DNA of 64,000 bases from an uncultured Oscillospiraceae bacterium (GCA_910588635.1 CAJUPW010000012.1:5871-69870), one strand, 5' to 3'; shown: positions 34,750 through 42,747, counted from the first letter of the stretch. Numbers and translations are program-made. Notes: generated from the letters alone by a model not told the origin.

Positions 34750-35473
34750 AAAAGAATGAATTGGGGCCGGATTTTCCGGCAAGGGTCCTGTGTTGCGCAT
34801 ATATGACGGGACCGGTGGGACCGGCGGGTCCCTGAGCTCCCGTTGCGCCGGTTGCACCTGTCGCGCCGGCAGGTCCGGTAGGACCAGCGGGACCGGCGGG
34901 TCCCTGAGCGCCCGTTGCACCGGTTGCACCGGTCGCGCCGGCAGGTCCGGTAGGACCAGTGGGACCGGCGGGTCCCTGAGCGCCCGTTGCGCCAGTCGCA
35001 CCCGTAGCACCGGCAGGTCCGGTAGGACCAGCGGGACCGGCGGGGCCCTGAGCGCCCGTTGCACCGGTTGCACCTGTAGCACCGGCGGGTCCGGTAGGTC
35101 CAGCGGGACCTGCGGGTCCCTGAGCGCCCGTTGCGCCTGTCGCACCCGTAGCACCCGTCGCGCCGGCGGGACCAGGAATACCCTGAGGGCCAGTGGGGCC
35201 TGTCGCGCCGTTCGGGCCTGGATACCCTTGCGGCCCTGTAGGTCCGGTCGGCCCTGTTGGCCCTACTCCCGGGCCAGGCGGAAAGGGTCCCGGACAGGGG
35301 GGCACCGGGGGCAGAGGACTGGGGCACCCGCAGCCGGTATTACAGCCGCAGCCAGTATCGCATCCGCAGCCGGTATTGCATCCGCAGCTGGTATTGCATC
35401 CGCAGCCGGTCAAATGGGCAACAACGCCGTCCCGACTGCTCTGCTCCCAATCAGAAGCATAGTATCGTCTCAT
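34721..35473 (-). CDS. 5' part of an interrupted collagen-like surface protein gene
   Basis: The frame starts [16 protein letters not shown] with GAAGGAGCG upstream. It contains a Cys-Gly-Cys repeat block ([12 protein letters not shown] type, about residues 24-50), a proline-rich hinge, and about 50 Gly-X-Y triplets ([18 protein letters not shown] repeats). At 34805 it passes into mobile-element DNA and gains a foreign tail ([13 protein letters not shown]...) before stopping at 34721. The native C-terminus is encoded at 30212-30613. Collagen-like proteins of this sort are exosporium filaments (BclA type) in spore formers; the cysteine block could cross-link the base. Confidence 0.86.
   Translation of the reverse strand: MRRYYASDWEQSSRDGVVAHLTGCGCNTSCGCNTGCGCDTGCGCNTGCGCPSPLPPVPPCPGPFPPGPGVGPTGPTGPTGPQGYPGPNGATGPTGPQGIPGPAGATGATGATGATGAQGPAGPAGPTGPAGATGATGATGAQGPAGPAGPTGPAGATGATGATGAQGPAGPTGPTGPAGATGATGATGAQGPAGPAGPTGPAGATGATGATGAQGPAGPTGPVIYAQHRTLAGKSGPNSFFFSFPFQNHG
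35320..35415. repeat. tandem GCAGCCGGTATT-type repeats
   Basis: Tandem 15-18-base units (GCAGCCGGTATTACAGCC, GCATCCGCAGCC variants) encode the Cys-Gly-Cys-Asn-Thr-Gly block of the collagen-like protein. They are liable to slippage. Confidence 0.7.
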
Positions 35474-35554
35474 AACGCGCTCCTTCACCTTCAAGTAATC
35501 AATGTGGCTATGCCACATACCATACTATGACCGCCCCGTTCTTTGGTGCGAGGC

Positions 35555-35583
35555 TTTACAGACCGGCCGGTTTCCTTTATAAT
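35555..35583 (+). promoter_or_regulatory. promoter of the 87-residue hypothetical gene
   Basis: TTTACA, 17 bases, TATAAT. The predicted transcript start (about 35590) falls after the in-frame ATG at 35582, supporting the downstream TTG start. Confidence 0.7.
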
Positions 35584-35605
35584 GAGGAAAAAGGAGGCGT
35601 CCCCA

Positions 35606-35869
35606 TTGAACACCATTGAAATCCCCACTCTTCTCTTCTGGGAGAACGGCAACACTTGGTACGGCAGTCTGGGCAGCGCCCGGTTCTTCATTCGGCCGGA
35701 GGTCTCCGATGCGGCGGGAGAAAAGCAGCTCTCTGTCCGGCTGTGGAAGGGGCCCTTGACCATGGAGCTGAGTGAGATTATTGCCACAGCCGTCTTTCCT
35801 GTCACAGAGGACGGCCTGACTCAGACCGCCGTCTGGCTGGAGGAGCAGGCGGCGGCACTAAACGGATGA
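35606..35869 (+). CDS. small hypothetical protein
   Basis: 87 residues with a TTG start eight bases after AAGGAGG. No family was recognised. The sequence (IEIPTLLFWENGNTWYGSLG, ARFFIRPEV, LSVRLWKGPLTMELSEI) suggests a small alpha/beta cytoplasmic protein. It lies between the collagen-like gene (divergent) and obg (convergent), with its own promoter and a hairpin after it. Confidence 0.65.
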   Translation: MNTIEIPTLLFWENGNTWYGSLGSARFFIRPEVSDAAGEKQLSVRLWKGPLTMELSEIIATAVFPVTEDGLTQTAVWLEEQAAALNG

Positions 35870-35895
35870 AACACCCGGTACAGACACAGCTGCCA

Positions 35896-35925
35896 AAAAG
35901 CAGGCGCCGAAGCGTCTGCTTTTGT
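35896..35925 (+). terminator. terminator after the 87-residue gene
   Basis: AAAAGCAGGCG pairs with CGTCTGCTTTT (one G-U), followed by GTCTTTAT. Confidence 0.65.
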
Positions 35926-35944
35926 CTTTATGCCGATAAACATA

Positions 35945-35973
35945 TATTTCCCCGCCATCCGGGCGGGGAAATA
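35945..35973 (-). terminator. terminator after obg
   Basis: TATTTCCCCGCC / GGCGGGGAAATA stem directly downstream of the obg stop on the reverse strand. Confidence 0.75.
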
Positions 35974-35980
35974 CAATATA

Positions 35981-37261
35981 TTACCGCTGATATTCAAACT
36001 CCAGGTCGTACATGGACACGATGTCCCCGTCCTTGATGCCCATTTCCTCCAGCCTGCCGAACAGTCCGGACTGGCGCAGCTTCTGGTCGAACCAGTTCCT
36101 GGACTCGTAGTCGCCGAAGTTGACGTTGGCGATGAGCCGCTGCAGCCAGGGGGCGTCCACCACCCAGGTGCCGTCGAACTCCTGGATATCCACCGCCCCG
36201 TCGGTGTCCACCTCCGGGGGGCGCTCCACATAGGTGGGCTCATACACCGCCACGGGGGGCAGCTCCTGGAGGAGCCGGGCGGTACGCAGCACCAGCTCCC
36301 GGGTGCCCTGGTGGGTGGCGGCGGAGATGACATACAGCTCCAGTCCCAGGCCCTCCACATGGGTCCGAAGCCTGTCCAGCAAGGCGGGGTCGGCCATAAT
36401 GTCCGCCTTGTTTGCCGCCACGATCATCCTCCGGGAGGCCAGCTCGGGGGAATACTGCCGCAGCTCCTCGTTGATGGCCTCAAAGTCGGCCACCGGGTCC
36501 CGGCCCTCGGAGCCGGACACATCCACCACATGGACCAGCAGCCGGCAGCGGTCAATATGGCGCAGGAAGTCGTGGCCCAGGCCAGCCCCCTCTGCCGCCC
36601 CCTCAATGATGCCGGGGATATCCGCCATGACAAAAGATACCCCCTCCTCCACATAGACCACCCCCAGGTTGGGGAACAGGGTGGTGAAGTGGTAGTTGGC
36701 GATCTTGGGCTGAGCCCGGCTGACCACCGACAGCAAGGTGGACTTGCCCACGTTGGGGAAGCCCACCAGCCCCACATCGGCCAGCAGCTTCAGCTCCAGC
36801 ACCACATCCCGGCTCTGGCCGGGCAGGCCTGCCTTGGCGAACCGGGGCACCTGCCGGGTGGGGGTGGCGAAGTGCTGGTTGCCCCAGCCCCCCCGGCCCC
36901 CCCGGCACAGCACAAAGCGGTCGGTCTGGGACATGTCCTGGATGATCTCCCCGGTCTCGGCGTCCCGGATGACGGTGCCCCGTGGCACCCGGATGATGAG
37001 GTCCTCCCCATCCCGGCCGGTGCACCGCTTGCCCGCGCCGTCGGCCCCGCTGTCCGCCACATATTTGCGCTTGTAGCGCAAGTCCATCAGGGTGGACATG
37101 TGGTCGTTGACCTCTAACACAATGTCCCCGCCCCGGCCGCCGTCGCCCCCGTCGGGGCCGCCGTTGGCCACGTACTTCTCCCGGTGAAAGGACACCACGC
37201 CGTTCCCCCCGTTCCCGGAGCGGACGCTAATCTTTGCCGTATCCACAAAGGGCGCTGCCAT
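35981..37261 (-). CDS. obg: GTPase Obg
   Basis: 426 residues: the glycine-rich Obg fold (1-158; AKISVRSGNGGNGVVSFHREK, GGDGGRGGDIVLE), a G domain (GFPNVGKSTLL P-loop, DIPGIIEGA switch II, NKAD) and an OCT C-terminal domain (about 345-426). Obg is an essential ribosome-associated GTPase tied to 50S assembly, stress and sporulation. It usually follows rplU-prp-rpmA directly; here three other genes lie between. AAAGGAGG precedes the start. Confidence 0.97.
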   Translation of the reverse strand: MAAPFVDTAKISVRSGNGGNGVVSFHREKYVANGGPDGGDGGRGGDIVLEVNDHMSTLMDLRYKRKYVADSGADGAGKRCTGRDGEDLIIRVPRGTVIRDAETGEIIQDMSQTDRFVLCRGGRGGWGNQHFATPTRQVPRFAKAGLPGQSRDVVLELKLLADVGLVGFPNVGKSTLLSVVSRAQPKIANYHFTTLFPNLGVVYVEEGVSFVMADIPGIIEGAAEGAGLGHDFLRHIDRCRLLVHVVDVSGSEGRDPVADFEAINEELRQYSPELASRRMIVAANKADIMADPALLDRLRTHVEGLGLELYVISAATHQGTRELVLRTARLLQELPPVAVYEPTYVERPPEVDTDGAVDIQEFDGTWVVDAPWLQRLIANVNFGDYESRNWFDQKLRQSGLFGRLEEMGIKDGDIVSMYDLEFEYQR

Positions 37262-37317
37262 ATCGGGTGCCTCCTTTCCTTTATTCCTTCTTCTTGGAGG
37301 AAAAAGAACTTTTCCTG

Positions 37318-37617
37318 TTAGAGCAGATAGTTATTCTCCTGATTTGCGGGCTGGAAGGCTTTTAGCTTGTAGGTGGCGAACCCCTCCGCCACCAGAGGCT
37401 CCCGCCTGCACAGTTCCTCCGCCGCCTCGAGGCTCTCTGCCCGGAGGATATACATGCCCGCCACGCCGGGGTAGCCCTTGAACACCCCGGCCAGTTCAAT
37501 GTGTCCCTCTTCGTCCAGTTGCCTCAAATTGGCCACATGCCGCTCCACGGCGGCTTTAGTCAGCTTGTTGTAGGTCTTGGTCTTTTCAATAAACATCACA
37601 AACAGCCATTGTTCCAC
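37318..37617 (-). CDS. YciI-like protein
   Basis: 99 residues, GTG start eight bases after GGAGG, which overlaps the maa stop. YciI-type dimeric alpha-beta barrel features: WLFVMFIEKTKTYN, AAVERHVANLRQLDEEGHIELAGVF, GMYILRAESLEAAEELCRREPLV, GFATYKLKAF. Enzymatic roles are known for only a few relatives; none is assigned here. Confidence 0.8.
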   Translation of the reverse strand: MEQWLFVMFIEKTKTYNKLTKAAVERHVANLRQLDEEGHIELAGVFKGYPGVAGMYILRAESLEAAEELCRREPLVAEGFATYKLKAFQPANQENNYLL

Positions 37618-37630
37618 AGGTACAGCCTCC

Positions 37631-38239
37631 TTAGAGTTCCAGATCAATCTTTCGATCCTTAAAGTAGTATTCCCGATCGTGGTCGTTTACCTCACGCAGA
37701 ATGCGGCAAGGGTTGCCTGCGGCCACAACGTTATCAGGCAGGTCCCGAGTGATTACACTCCCCGCACCGACGACCACGTTGTCCCCGATGGTGACGCCAG
37801 GGACAACCACCACGTCGGCCCCCAGCCAGCAGTTTCGGCCGATACGGACAGGGGCGTTGTACTGGTAAGCCCGCTCCCGTAACTCGGGGAGGATGGGGTG
37901 GCCCGCTGTAGTCAGCACCACGTTGGGGCCGATCTGGCAGAAGTCCCCCACATAGATTTGGGTATCGTCCACCAGGGTCAGGTTGAAGTTGGTGTAGATG
38001 TTTTTTCCGAAATGGACATGCTTCCCACCCCAGTTGGCATGGAAGGGCATTTCAATGTAGCAGTCCTCTCCGATCTCGGCGAACATCTCCCGGAGCATAG
38101 CGCTTTTTTTGTCCAGCTCCGAGGGCTTGATCTGGTTGAACTCATGCAGCCGGTCCAAGCATTGCAGCTGCTCCCGCTGAAGTTCCGGGTCGCCGGGGAG
38201 ATAGAGCGCGCCGCTGTGCTACTTTTCACGGATATCCAT
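37631..38239 (-). pseudogene. maa: maltose/galactoside O-acetyltransferase with in-frame amber codon
   Basis: A left-handed beta-helix acetyltransferase of the Maa/LacA/NodL type (HANWGGKHVHFGKNIYTNFN, IGPNVVLTTAGHP, GRNCWLGADVVVVPGVTIGDNVVVGAGSVIT, AAGNPCRI). The native start is MDIREK at 38239, with AAGGAGA six bases upstream, but codon 7 is TAG (38219-38221). The frame then continues HSGALYLPGDPELQ, the normal family N-terminus, with no other defect. Either the gene is newly inactivated, or a 175-residue form starts at an internal ATG (38158) lacking the N-terminal helical part and any clear ribosome binding site. Confidence 0.8.
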
Positions 38240-38262
38240 AAAAAATCTCCTTACAGGCCGGC

Positions 38263-38691
38263 TCAGGCTTCAAATTCCAACAGATTCAGTCCCACGGTAT
38301 CGCTGAACTTCCGGCCGATCTGCCCGTCCCAGACCTGTAAAAACAGCTCCAGCGTGGCACTGATGGTACAGGCGGACAGATGACCGGCGTAAACCTCTCC
38401 GGTTGACGGATTTCCAATTGTGATGTGCAGATGGAGATAGGGTTTCCCCTCCTGCCGGGTCACATTCCCCACCAGGGCGGAGATCTCATACTGCCCCTGG
38501 CAGCGCCGGGAGTAGTATTTTTTCTCCTGCGTATCAAAAATACCCATGGTGACATCGTTGGCCGCTCCCAGAGCAGAGACCGTCCCAAGCTGAACGTTCT
38601 CTTGCTCCACCAGACGGGTCAGGCAGTCCACCACCTCCTCGCCCGGGTCCAGACGCAAGGCGTAGCCCTGAGAAAATTTTCTGTATTCCAT
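38263..38691 (-). CDS. PPC/DUF296 domain protein
   Basis: 142 residues, starting MEYRKFSQGYALRLDPGEEVVD with AGGAGGG upstream. The PCC (DUF296) fold is marked by GTVSALGAANDVTMGIFD and YLHLHITIG...GHLSACTISATLELFL; the H-x-H plus later H can bind zinc. Bacterial stand-alone members are trimers of unclear role, some DNA-associated. It is 24 bases ahead of the maa start. Confidence 0.82.
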   Translation of the reverse strand: MEYRKFSQGYALRLDPGEEVVDCLTRLVEQENVQLGTVSALGAANDVTMGIFDTQEKKYYSRRCQGQYEISALVGNVTRQEGKPYLHLHITIGNPSTGEVYAGHLSACTISATLELFLQVWDGQIGRKFSDTVGLNLLEFEA

Positions 38692-38715
38692 AAAATCCCT
38701 CCTGCTTTCATTAAG

Positions 38716-38750
38716 AAAAAGCCGCAAACGGTACTCGTTTGCGGCTTTTT
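38716..38750. terminator. terminator after rpmA
   Basis: A perfect 15-bp stem (AAAAAGCCGCAAACG / CGTTTGCGGCTTTTT) with a GTACT loop, T-rich on both strands. It separates the rplU-prp-rpmA operon from the PPC-maa-yciI cassette. Confidence 0.93.
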
Positions 38751-38758
38751 AACCAATG

Positions 38759-39049
38759 TTACTCCGCGGGGGTCTCCTCCACGATGGAGACCTGCTTGCG
38801 GTCCTTGCCCAGGCGGTGGAACTTCACCCGGCCGGACTTCATGGCGTACAGGGTATCGTCGCTGCCCTTGCCCACGTTGACGCCGGGGTGGATGTGGGTG
38901 CCCCGCTGGCGGACCAGAATGTTGCCGGCCAGCACGAACTGACCGTCGCCCCGCTTCACGCCCAGGCGCTTGGACTCGGAGTCCCGGCCGTTGCGGGTGG
39001 AGCCCACGCCCTTTTTATGGGCGAAAAACTGTAAACCGATATTCAGCAT
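38759..39049 (-). CDS. rpmA: 50S ribosomal protein L27 (with cleavable N-terminal extension)
   Basis: 96 residues. The N-terminus [18 protein letters not shown] contains the Firmicutes extension that the Prp protease removes after the FF pair, exposing the AHKKG tail near the peptidyl-transferase centre. The body ([35 protein letters not shown]) is standard. Its ribosome binding site overlaps the end of prp. Confidence 0.97.
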   Translation of the reverse strand: MLNIGLQFFAHKKGVGSTRNGRDSESKRLGVKRGDGQFVLAGNILVRQRGTHIHPGVNVGKGSDDTLYAMKSGRVKFHRLGKDRKQVSIVEETPAE

Positions 39050-39052
39050 CTC

Positions 39053-39382
39053 TTACACCTCCATAACGGATATATTTTCAGGGTACTCCTCAGCCAGCTG
39101 AACACAGTGGACCAGCAAGGCGGCCAGAAGGGTCTGGCAGACGCGCTCGCTGTCCGGGTCCAGTGCCTTGGGGAGCTTCAGGGAGAGGTAGGCGTCCTTG
39201 TCCCGCGCCTTCACCGGGGCCTCCAGCCCCAGCACGTCGTTGACGGCGCACTCGGTGAGCCGGACGGCGCTGGTGAGGGCGGCGCACACAATGTCCTCCC
39301 CCTGGGGGGCGTAGCCGCTGTGGCCCTGCATCTCAAAGCCGGCGACGCGGCTGCCCTCGGAACGAAACGTGACGGTAGTCAT
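39053..39382 (-). CDS. prp: ribosomal-processing cysteine protease Prp
   Basis: 109 residues. The catalytic dyad is visible in GHSGYAPQGEDIVCAALTS: histidine then cysteine 12 residues apart. Prp cleaves the L27 N-terminal extension in Firmicutes. It overlaps the rplU stop (ATGA) and lies directly ahead of rpmA, the standard order. Confidence 0.94.
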   Translation of the reverse strand: MTTVTFRSEGSRVAGFEMQGHSGYAPQGEDIVCAALTSAVRLTECAVNDVLGLEAPVKARDKDAYLSLKLPKALDPDSERVCQTLLAALLVHCVQLAEEYPENISVMEV

Positions 39383-39693
39383 CAGGCCTTGATGGCGCCG
39401 ATCTCCACCTTGGTGTAGGGCTGACGGTGGCCCTGGCGCTTACGATAGCCCTTCTTGGGGGTATACTTGAAGATGCGGATCTTCTTGCCCTTGCCGTTCT
39501 TGACCACGGTGGCGGCCACGGAAGCGCCCTCCACAGTGGGAGCGCCGAAGATGGCCTTGTCCCCATCCAGAATCGCCAACACCTTGTCGAAGGTGACAGC
39601 CTGGCCGGCCTCGGCCTCCAGCTTCTCGATGAACAGGGTGTCGCCCTGGGCCACCTTGTACTGCTTGCCGCCGGTCACGATAATTGCCTGCAT
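39382..39693 (-). CDS. rplU: 50S ribosomal protein L21
   Basis: 103 residues: [25 protein letters not shown] ... [25 protein letters not shown], the complete L21 signature. The start is at MQAIIV with AAAGGAG upstream, not at an ATG 51 codons earlier that would read through the promoter. First gene of the rplU-prp-rpmA operon. Confidence 0.97.
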   Translation of the reverse strand: MQAIIVTGGKQYKVAQGDTLFIEKLEAEAGQAVTFDKVLAILDGDKAIFGAPTVEGASVAATVVKNGKGKKIRIFKYTPKKGYRKRQGHRQPYTKVEIGAIKA

Positions 39694-39766
39694 AATTTCA
39701 ACTCCTTTATTACGGGCTCGCTCTTGCAGGCGGAGTGATCTCACTTGAATACCTGCTTGAAGCGGC
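39694..39766 (-). promoter_or_regulatory. probable L21 leader (5' UTR of rplU)
   Basis: A 73-base leader between the predicted transcript start and rplU, containing GCGAGCCCGTAATAAAGGAG before the start codon. Firmicutes rplU operons carry an autoregulatory L21 leader at this position. The secondary structure was not computed, so the assignment rests on position and partial resemblance. Confidence 0.5.
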
Positions 39767-39772
39767 TTGAGT

Positions 39773-39801
39773 ATTTTACCAGGAGAAAGGAGGCTTGTCA
39801 A
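39773..39801 (-). promoter_or_regulatory. rplU promoter
   Basis: On the reverse strand TTGACA (39796-39801), 17 bases, TAAAAT (39773-39778). Confidence 0.85.
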
Positions 39802-39870
39802 GAGCTTTCTCCATATTTTTTGCATAAAATCCGAAAATACGCCCAAACTGACGGGAAAGGGGCGAGAGAA

Positions 39871-40332
39871 ATGGAATGTTTTCAGGTGCTGGAGGCCGAA
39901 GAGGGCATCCAGCAGGCAATTTTACGCAGACTGGCCGCCCGGGGCGGCCTGGGAGGCCGGTGCGCCCGGGGAAACCATCCCACCCTGGTGGTGGTGTCCC
40001 CCCGGGCGGCCGCGGCGAAAGTGCCGCTGCCCAGACAGTGCCGCACCGTCCTGCTGCCCGGAGGAACGAGCGGACTGCCTCTCCGCGCGGCCAGCGCCGT
40101 CAGCTACGGCGCCTCCCCCCGGGACAGCCTGACCCTCTCCAGCCGGGAGGGGGATACCCTGTGGGCCGCCCTCCAGCGGGAGCTGGTGACGGTGGACGGC
40201 CAGGTGGTAGAGCGGCAGGAATTCCCCCTCCGCCTGGAGCCTGGGGCGGGGGAGCTTCCCTCCCTGGCCGCCGCCGGGGCGCTTTTGCTGCTGGGGGTTC
40301 CGCCGGAGGAGCTGGGCCGCCCCGGCGGCTGA
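39871..40332 (+). CDS. hypothetical protein
   Basis: 153 residues, no recognised family, no signal peptide. The N-terminal half has a Rossmann-like feel ([28 protein letters not shown]) and the C-terminus ends in a leucine-rich segment ([16 protein letters not shown]). A weak AAAGGGGCGAG site precedes the ATG. It is divergent from rplU and upstream of glnA. Function unknown. Confidence 0.6.
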   Translation: MECFQVLEAEEGIQQAILRRLAARGGLGGRCARGNHPTLVVVSPRAAAAKVPLPRQCRTVLLPGGTSGLPLRAASAVSYGASPRDSLTLSSREGDTLWAALQRELVTVDGQVVERQEFPLRLEPGAGELPSLAAAGALLLLGVPPEELGRPGG

Positions 40333-40380
40333 AAATCGGTAAATATCCTCAAAAATAGCCTGGATTTTTAAGTAAGATTA

Positions 40381-40389
40381 TGTTATAAT
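40381..40389 (+). promoter_or_regulatory. extended -10 promoter of glnA
   Basis: TGTTATAAT (TG-n-TATAAT) 62 bases before the glnA start; no good -35, as expected of extended -10 promoters. Confidence 0.65.
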
Positions 40390-40451
40390 ATCTAAAAGAA
40401 ACAACTGATTTGACCAGCCGGACATTACAAACACATAAGGAGGAAGCTGTC

Positions 40452-41876
40452 ATGCAAAAAACCGCGCCGGATATCATGAGGATGATCCAGAACCAAGGAA
40501 TTCAGATGGTGGACTTCAAAATGGTAGATATCAACGGCCAGTTCCGCCATGTGACCATTCCCGCACAGCATTTTTCAGAGGAAACCATGGTAAATGGCAT
40601 CGGCTTCGACGCCTCAAACTACGGCTACGCCGTGGTGGAGAAGAGCGACATGGTCTTTGTTCCCGACCCGGACACAGCGGTGGTTGATCCCTTCTGCGAT
40701 GTTCCCACCCTGTCCATGACAGGCAACGCCATGGTGATCGGCTACCCGGAAAACCGCCCTCTGGATCAGTATCCCCGGAACATTGTTCTGGCCGCCGAGC
40801 GGTACATGCGGGACACCGGCGTTGCCGATACCATGCTGATTCTTCCTGAGTTTGAGTTCTATCTTTTCGACAGCGCCTCCTGGCAGGTCACCCCCAGCGC
40901 CATCGGTATGGAGGTGGACGCCGAGCAGGCCCACTGGAACAGCGCTGTCAACGGCAAGGGAGTCGTCGTCCCCCGCCAGGCCAACTACCATGTGGCTAAG
41001 CCCTTCGACCGCACCTATGAGTGCCGCAGTGAGATGTGCATGCACATGGAGGCCGCCGGCATTCCCATCAAGTACCACCACCCTGAGGTGGGGGCCGCCG
41101 GCCAGTTCGAGATCGAGCCCCAGCTGGGCCAGATGTCCAAAATGGCCGACGCCACCATGATGATTAAATACATCATCCACAACACCGCCCTGAAGTACGG
41201 CAAGTGCGCCACCCTGATGCCCAAGCCGGTGTACGGCGAGGCGGGCAGCGGGATGCATGTCCACATGCTGCTGATGAAGGACGGTCAGCCCGTTTTCTCT
41301 GACGACAACGGCTACTCCCACCTCAGCCAGACGGCCCACTTTTTCATGGGCGGCCTGCTCAAGCACATCAACTCCCTGTGCGCCATTACAAACCCCAGCA
41401 CCAACTCCTTCAAGCGGCTGGTGCCCGGGTTCGAGGCCCCCGTCACCGTGGGTTACGCCACCTCCAATCGCAGCGCGGTCATCCGCATCCCCGCCTACGC
41501 CAAGACCCCCAGCCTGCGCCGCTTTGAAATTCGCAACCCGGACGCCACCTGCAACCCCTACTTCTGCTACGCGGCCTTGCTCATGGCCGGACTGGACGGC
41601 GTCAAGAACCGCATTGATCCCCATGCCAGCGGCTGGGGTCCCTACGACTGCAACCTCTACACCCTGTCCGACGAGGAGAAGGCCAAACTGGAGCACCTGC
41701 CCACCTCCCTGGAGGCCGCCCTGGACGCCCTGGAAGCCGACCACGACTACCTCACCGCCGGAGGGGTGTTCCCCGAAGGGCTGCTGTCCAATCTGGCGGC
41801 GGCCAAGCGCAAGGAATGCAGTCAGCTGTCCGCCATCCCCCACCCCGCCGAGTTTGAACGCTACTTCAATCTGTAA
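40452..41876 (+). CDS. glnA: type I glutamine synthetase
   Basis: 474 residues. N-terminal beta-grasp (MVDFKMVDINGQFRHVTIPA), metal-binding LPEFEFYLF and GAAGQFEIEPQ, GSGMHVHMLL, KRLVPGFEAPV, and ATP-site NRSAVIRIP. It condenses glutamate with ammonia. The length is somewhat above the roughly 445 residues of Bacillus GlnA, and the KLYDLP adenylylation tyrosine block of GSI-beta enzymes is not seen, so feedback or protein-based control is likelier. AAGGAGGAAG precedes the ATG. Confidence 0.95.
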   Translation: MQKTAPDIMRMIQNQGIQMVDFKMVDINGQFRHVTIPAQHFSEETMVNGIGFDASNYGYAVVEKSDMVFVPDPDTAVVDPFCDVPTLSMTGNAMVIGYPENRPLDQYPRNIVLAAERYMRDTGVADTMLILPEFEFYLFDSASWQVTPSAIGMEVDAEQAHWNSAVNGKGVVVPRQANYHVAKPFDRTYECRSEMCMHMEAAGIPIKYHHPEVGAAGQFEIEPQLGQMSKMADATMMIKYIIHNTALKYGKCATLMPKPVYGEAGSGMHVHMLLMKDGQPVFSDDNGYSHLSQTAHFFMGGLLKHINSLCAITNPSTNSFKRLVPGFEAPVTVGYATSNRSAVIRIPAYAKTPSLRRFEIRNPDATCNPYFCYAALLMAGLDGVKNRIDPHASGWGPYDCNLYTLSDEEKAKLEHLPTSLEAALDALEADHDYLTAGGVFPEGLLSNLAAAKRKECSQLSAIPHPAEFERYFNL

Positions 41877-41898
41877 GGCGGTCTCCCAAACGCGCCAG

Positions 41899-41934
41899 CG
41901 GGCCCTCCCCACAGGGAGGGCCCGTTTCTGTCAT
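41899..41934. terminator. terminator after glnA
   Basis: CGGGCCCTCCC / GGGAGGGCCCG with a four-base loop, then TTTCTGTCATTT; shared with the convergent truncated gene. Confidence 0.88.
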
Positions 41935-42747
41935 TTAAAAGGTCTGTATCTCGCCCCAGATATCCCGGGCCGTCTGCTCCACCAGGCCGAAGTCCACATG
42001 GGGGTTGTAAATGGCCTCCAGCTCGTCGTGCATGGCCTTCGCCTGGTCCAGGGAGGCCACCGCCTCCTCCACTAAGGCGGCGGACACCTTCCTGGCAAAG
42101 CGCAGACGGGGCCGGCTGCGCCGCAGGACCTCCCTGTCAGCCGCCGCGTCCAGCCTGATGCGGCGGTAGGGCGTCACCTCTCGGGGCAGCGCACCGGAGT
42201 CGGTGAGGAAGGCCAGGTCCAGTTGGGGGATCAGCAGATGGGCCAGCCGCTCGGGCACCATGGGATCGGGACAGGCCACCACGTCATAGCCGCCGGCCGT
42301 CACCCCGGCCAGCAGGTGGATGAGCAGCTCATGGGCCAGCCCGCAGCTGTCGGTCAGAACGTACACCCGGCCGCACTGGGCCAGGGCGGTGCCGTACAGG
42401 CACAGGGGGCCCCGGTGGGTGATCGCTCCCAGGAAGCGCTGCCTCACCCGCCCGGGCAGCTCCCCCTTCCGGCGGGGAACCTCCCGAGTAAGAATCCCCC
42501 GAGCCCGCTTGGCCAGCTTGTGGGACAGCGTGTCGGTGAGCAGAGCGGAGCGCTGGTCCTCCACGATCTCCGCCGCTGCTCCCAGGCATCGGTAGGCACG
42601 CTGGTAACTGCCCTTGTAGCCCGCCATACAGTCCATGATCTCCCGGCGCAGAGGCCACAGCGCCTCCTTGTCGTAACAGTCCCCCATGTTCACATAGCGC
42701 TCCACCGCTCCGGGATATTGGGGCTCCACTACATGGGGCGCTGTGAC
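41935..42747 (-). pseudogene. PRK06851-type ATPase-like gene, 5' end cut off by the ICE
   Basis: About 270 codons of C-terminal sequence (TAPHVVEPQYPGAVERYVNMGDCYD, SYQRAYRCLGAA, GPLCLYGTAL, DSCGLAHELLIHLLAGVTAGGYDVVACPDP). These resemble clostridial PRK06851 proteins, which normally carry a P-loop NTPase domain of about 95 residues in front. Upstream of TAPHVV the frame hits TAG at 42748-42750 and the sequence changes character, becoming AT-rich. The start is therefore missing, and a P-loop is absent from what remains. An internal GTG (42729) has no ribosome binding site. Confidence 0.75.

Larger units (their letters stand above)
30612..34804. mobile_element. 4.19-kb serine-recombinase element inserted in the collagen-like gene
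   Basis: Both flanks are Gly-X-Y coding DNA of one gene on the reverse strand. The inward-reading ends are imperfect inverted copies: GTCATTTATACACAACAG on the left and GTCATATATGCGCAACACAG (reverse complement) on the right. This is the arrangement expected of the two halves of an attP site. An AT dinucleotide at each edge (30612-30613 and 34803-34804) would be the crossover core. Contents: large serine recombinase, a small accessory gene, a FIST protein and a soluble chemoreceptor-like protein. Confidence 0.83.

Noticed and set aside
35320..35415. Short repeats considered as iterons or CRISPR
   Set aside because: They encode an in-frame Cys-Gly-Cys protein repeat and lack spacers.
38158..38220. 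Treating the acetyltransferase as a normal gene starting at the internal ATG
   Set aside because: The true start with ribosome binding site lies 27 codons upstream and the family N-terminus is encoded between, broken only by one TAG.
39694..39846. 51-residue N-terminal extension of L21
   Set aside because: It would read through the -10 and -35 of the rplU promoter; the family starts at MQAIIV.
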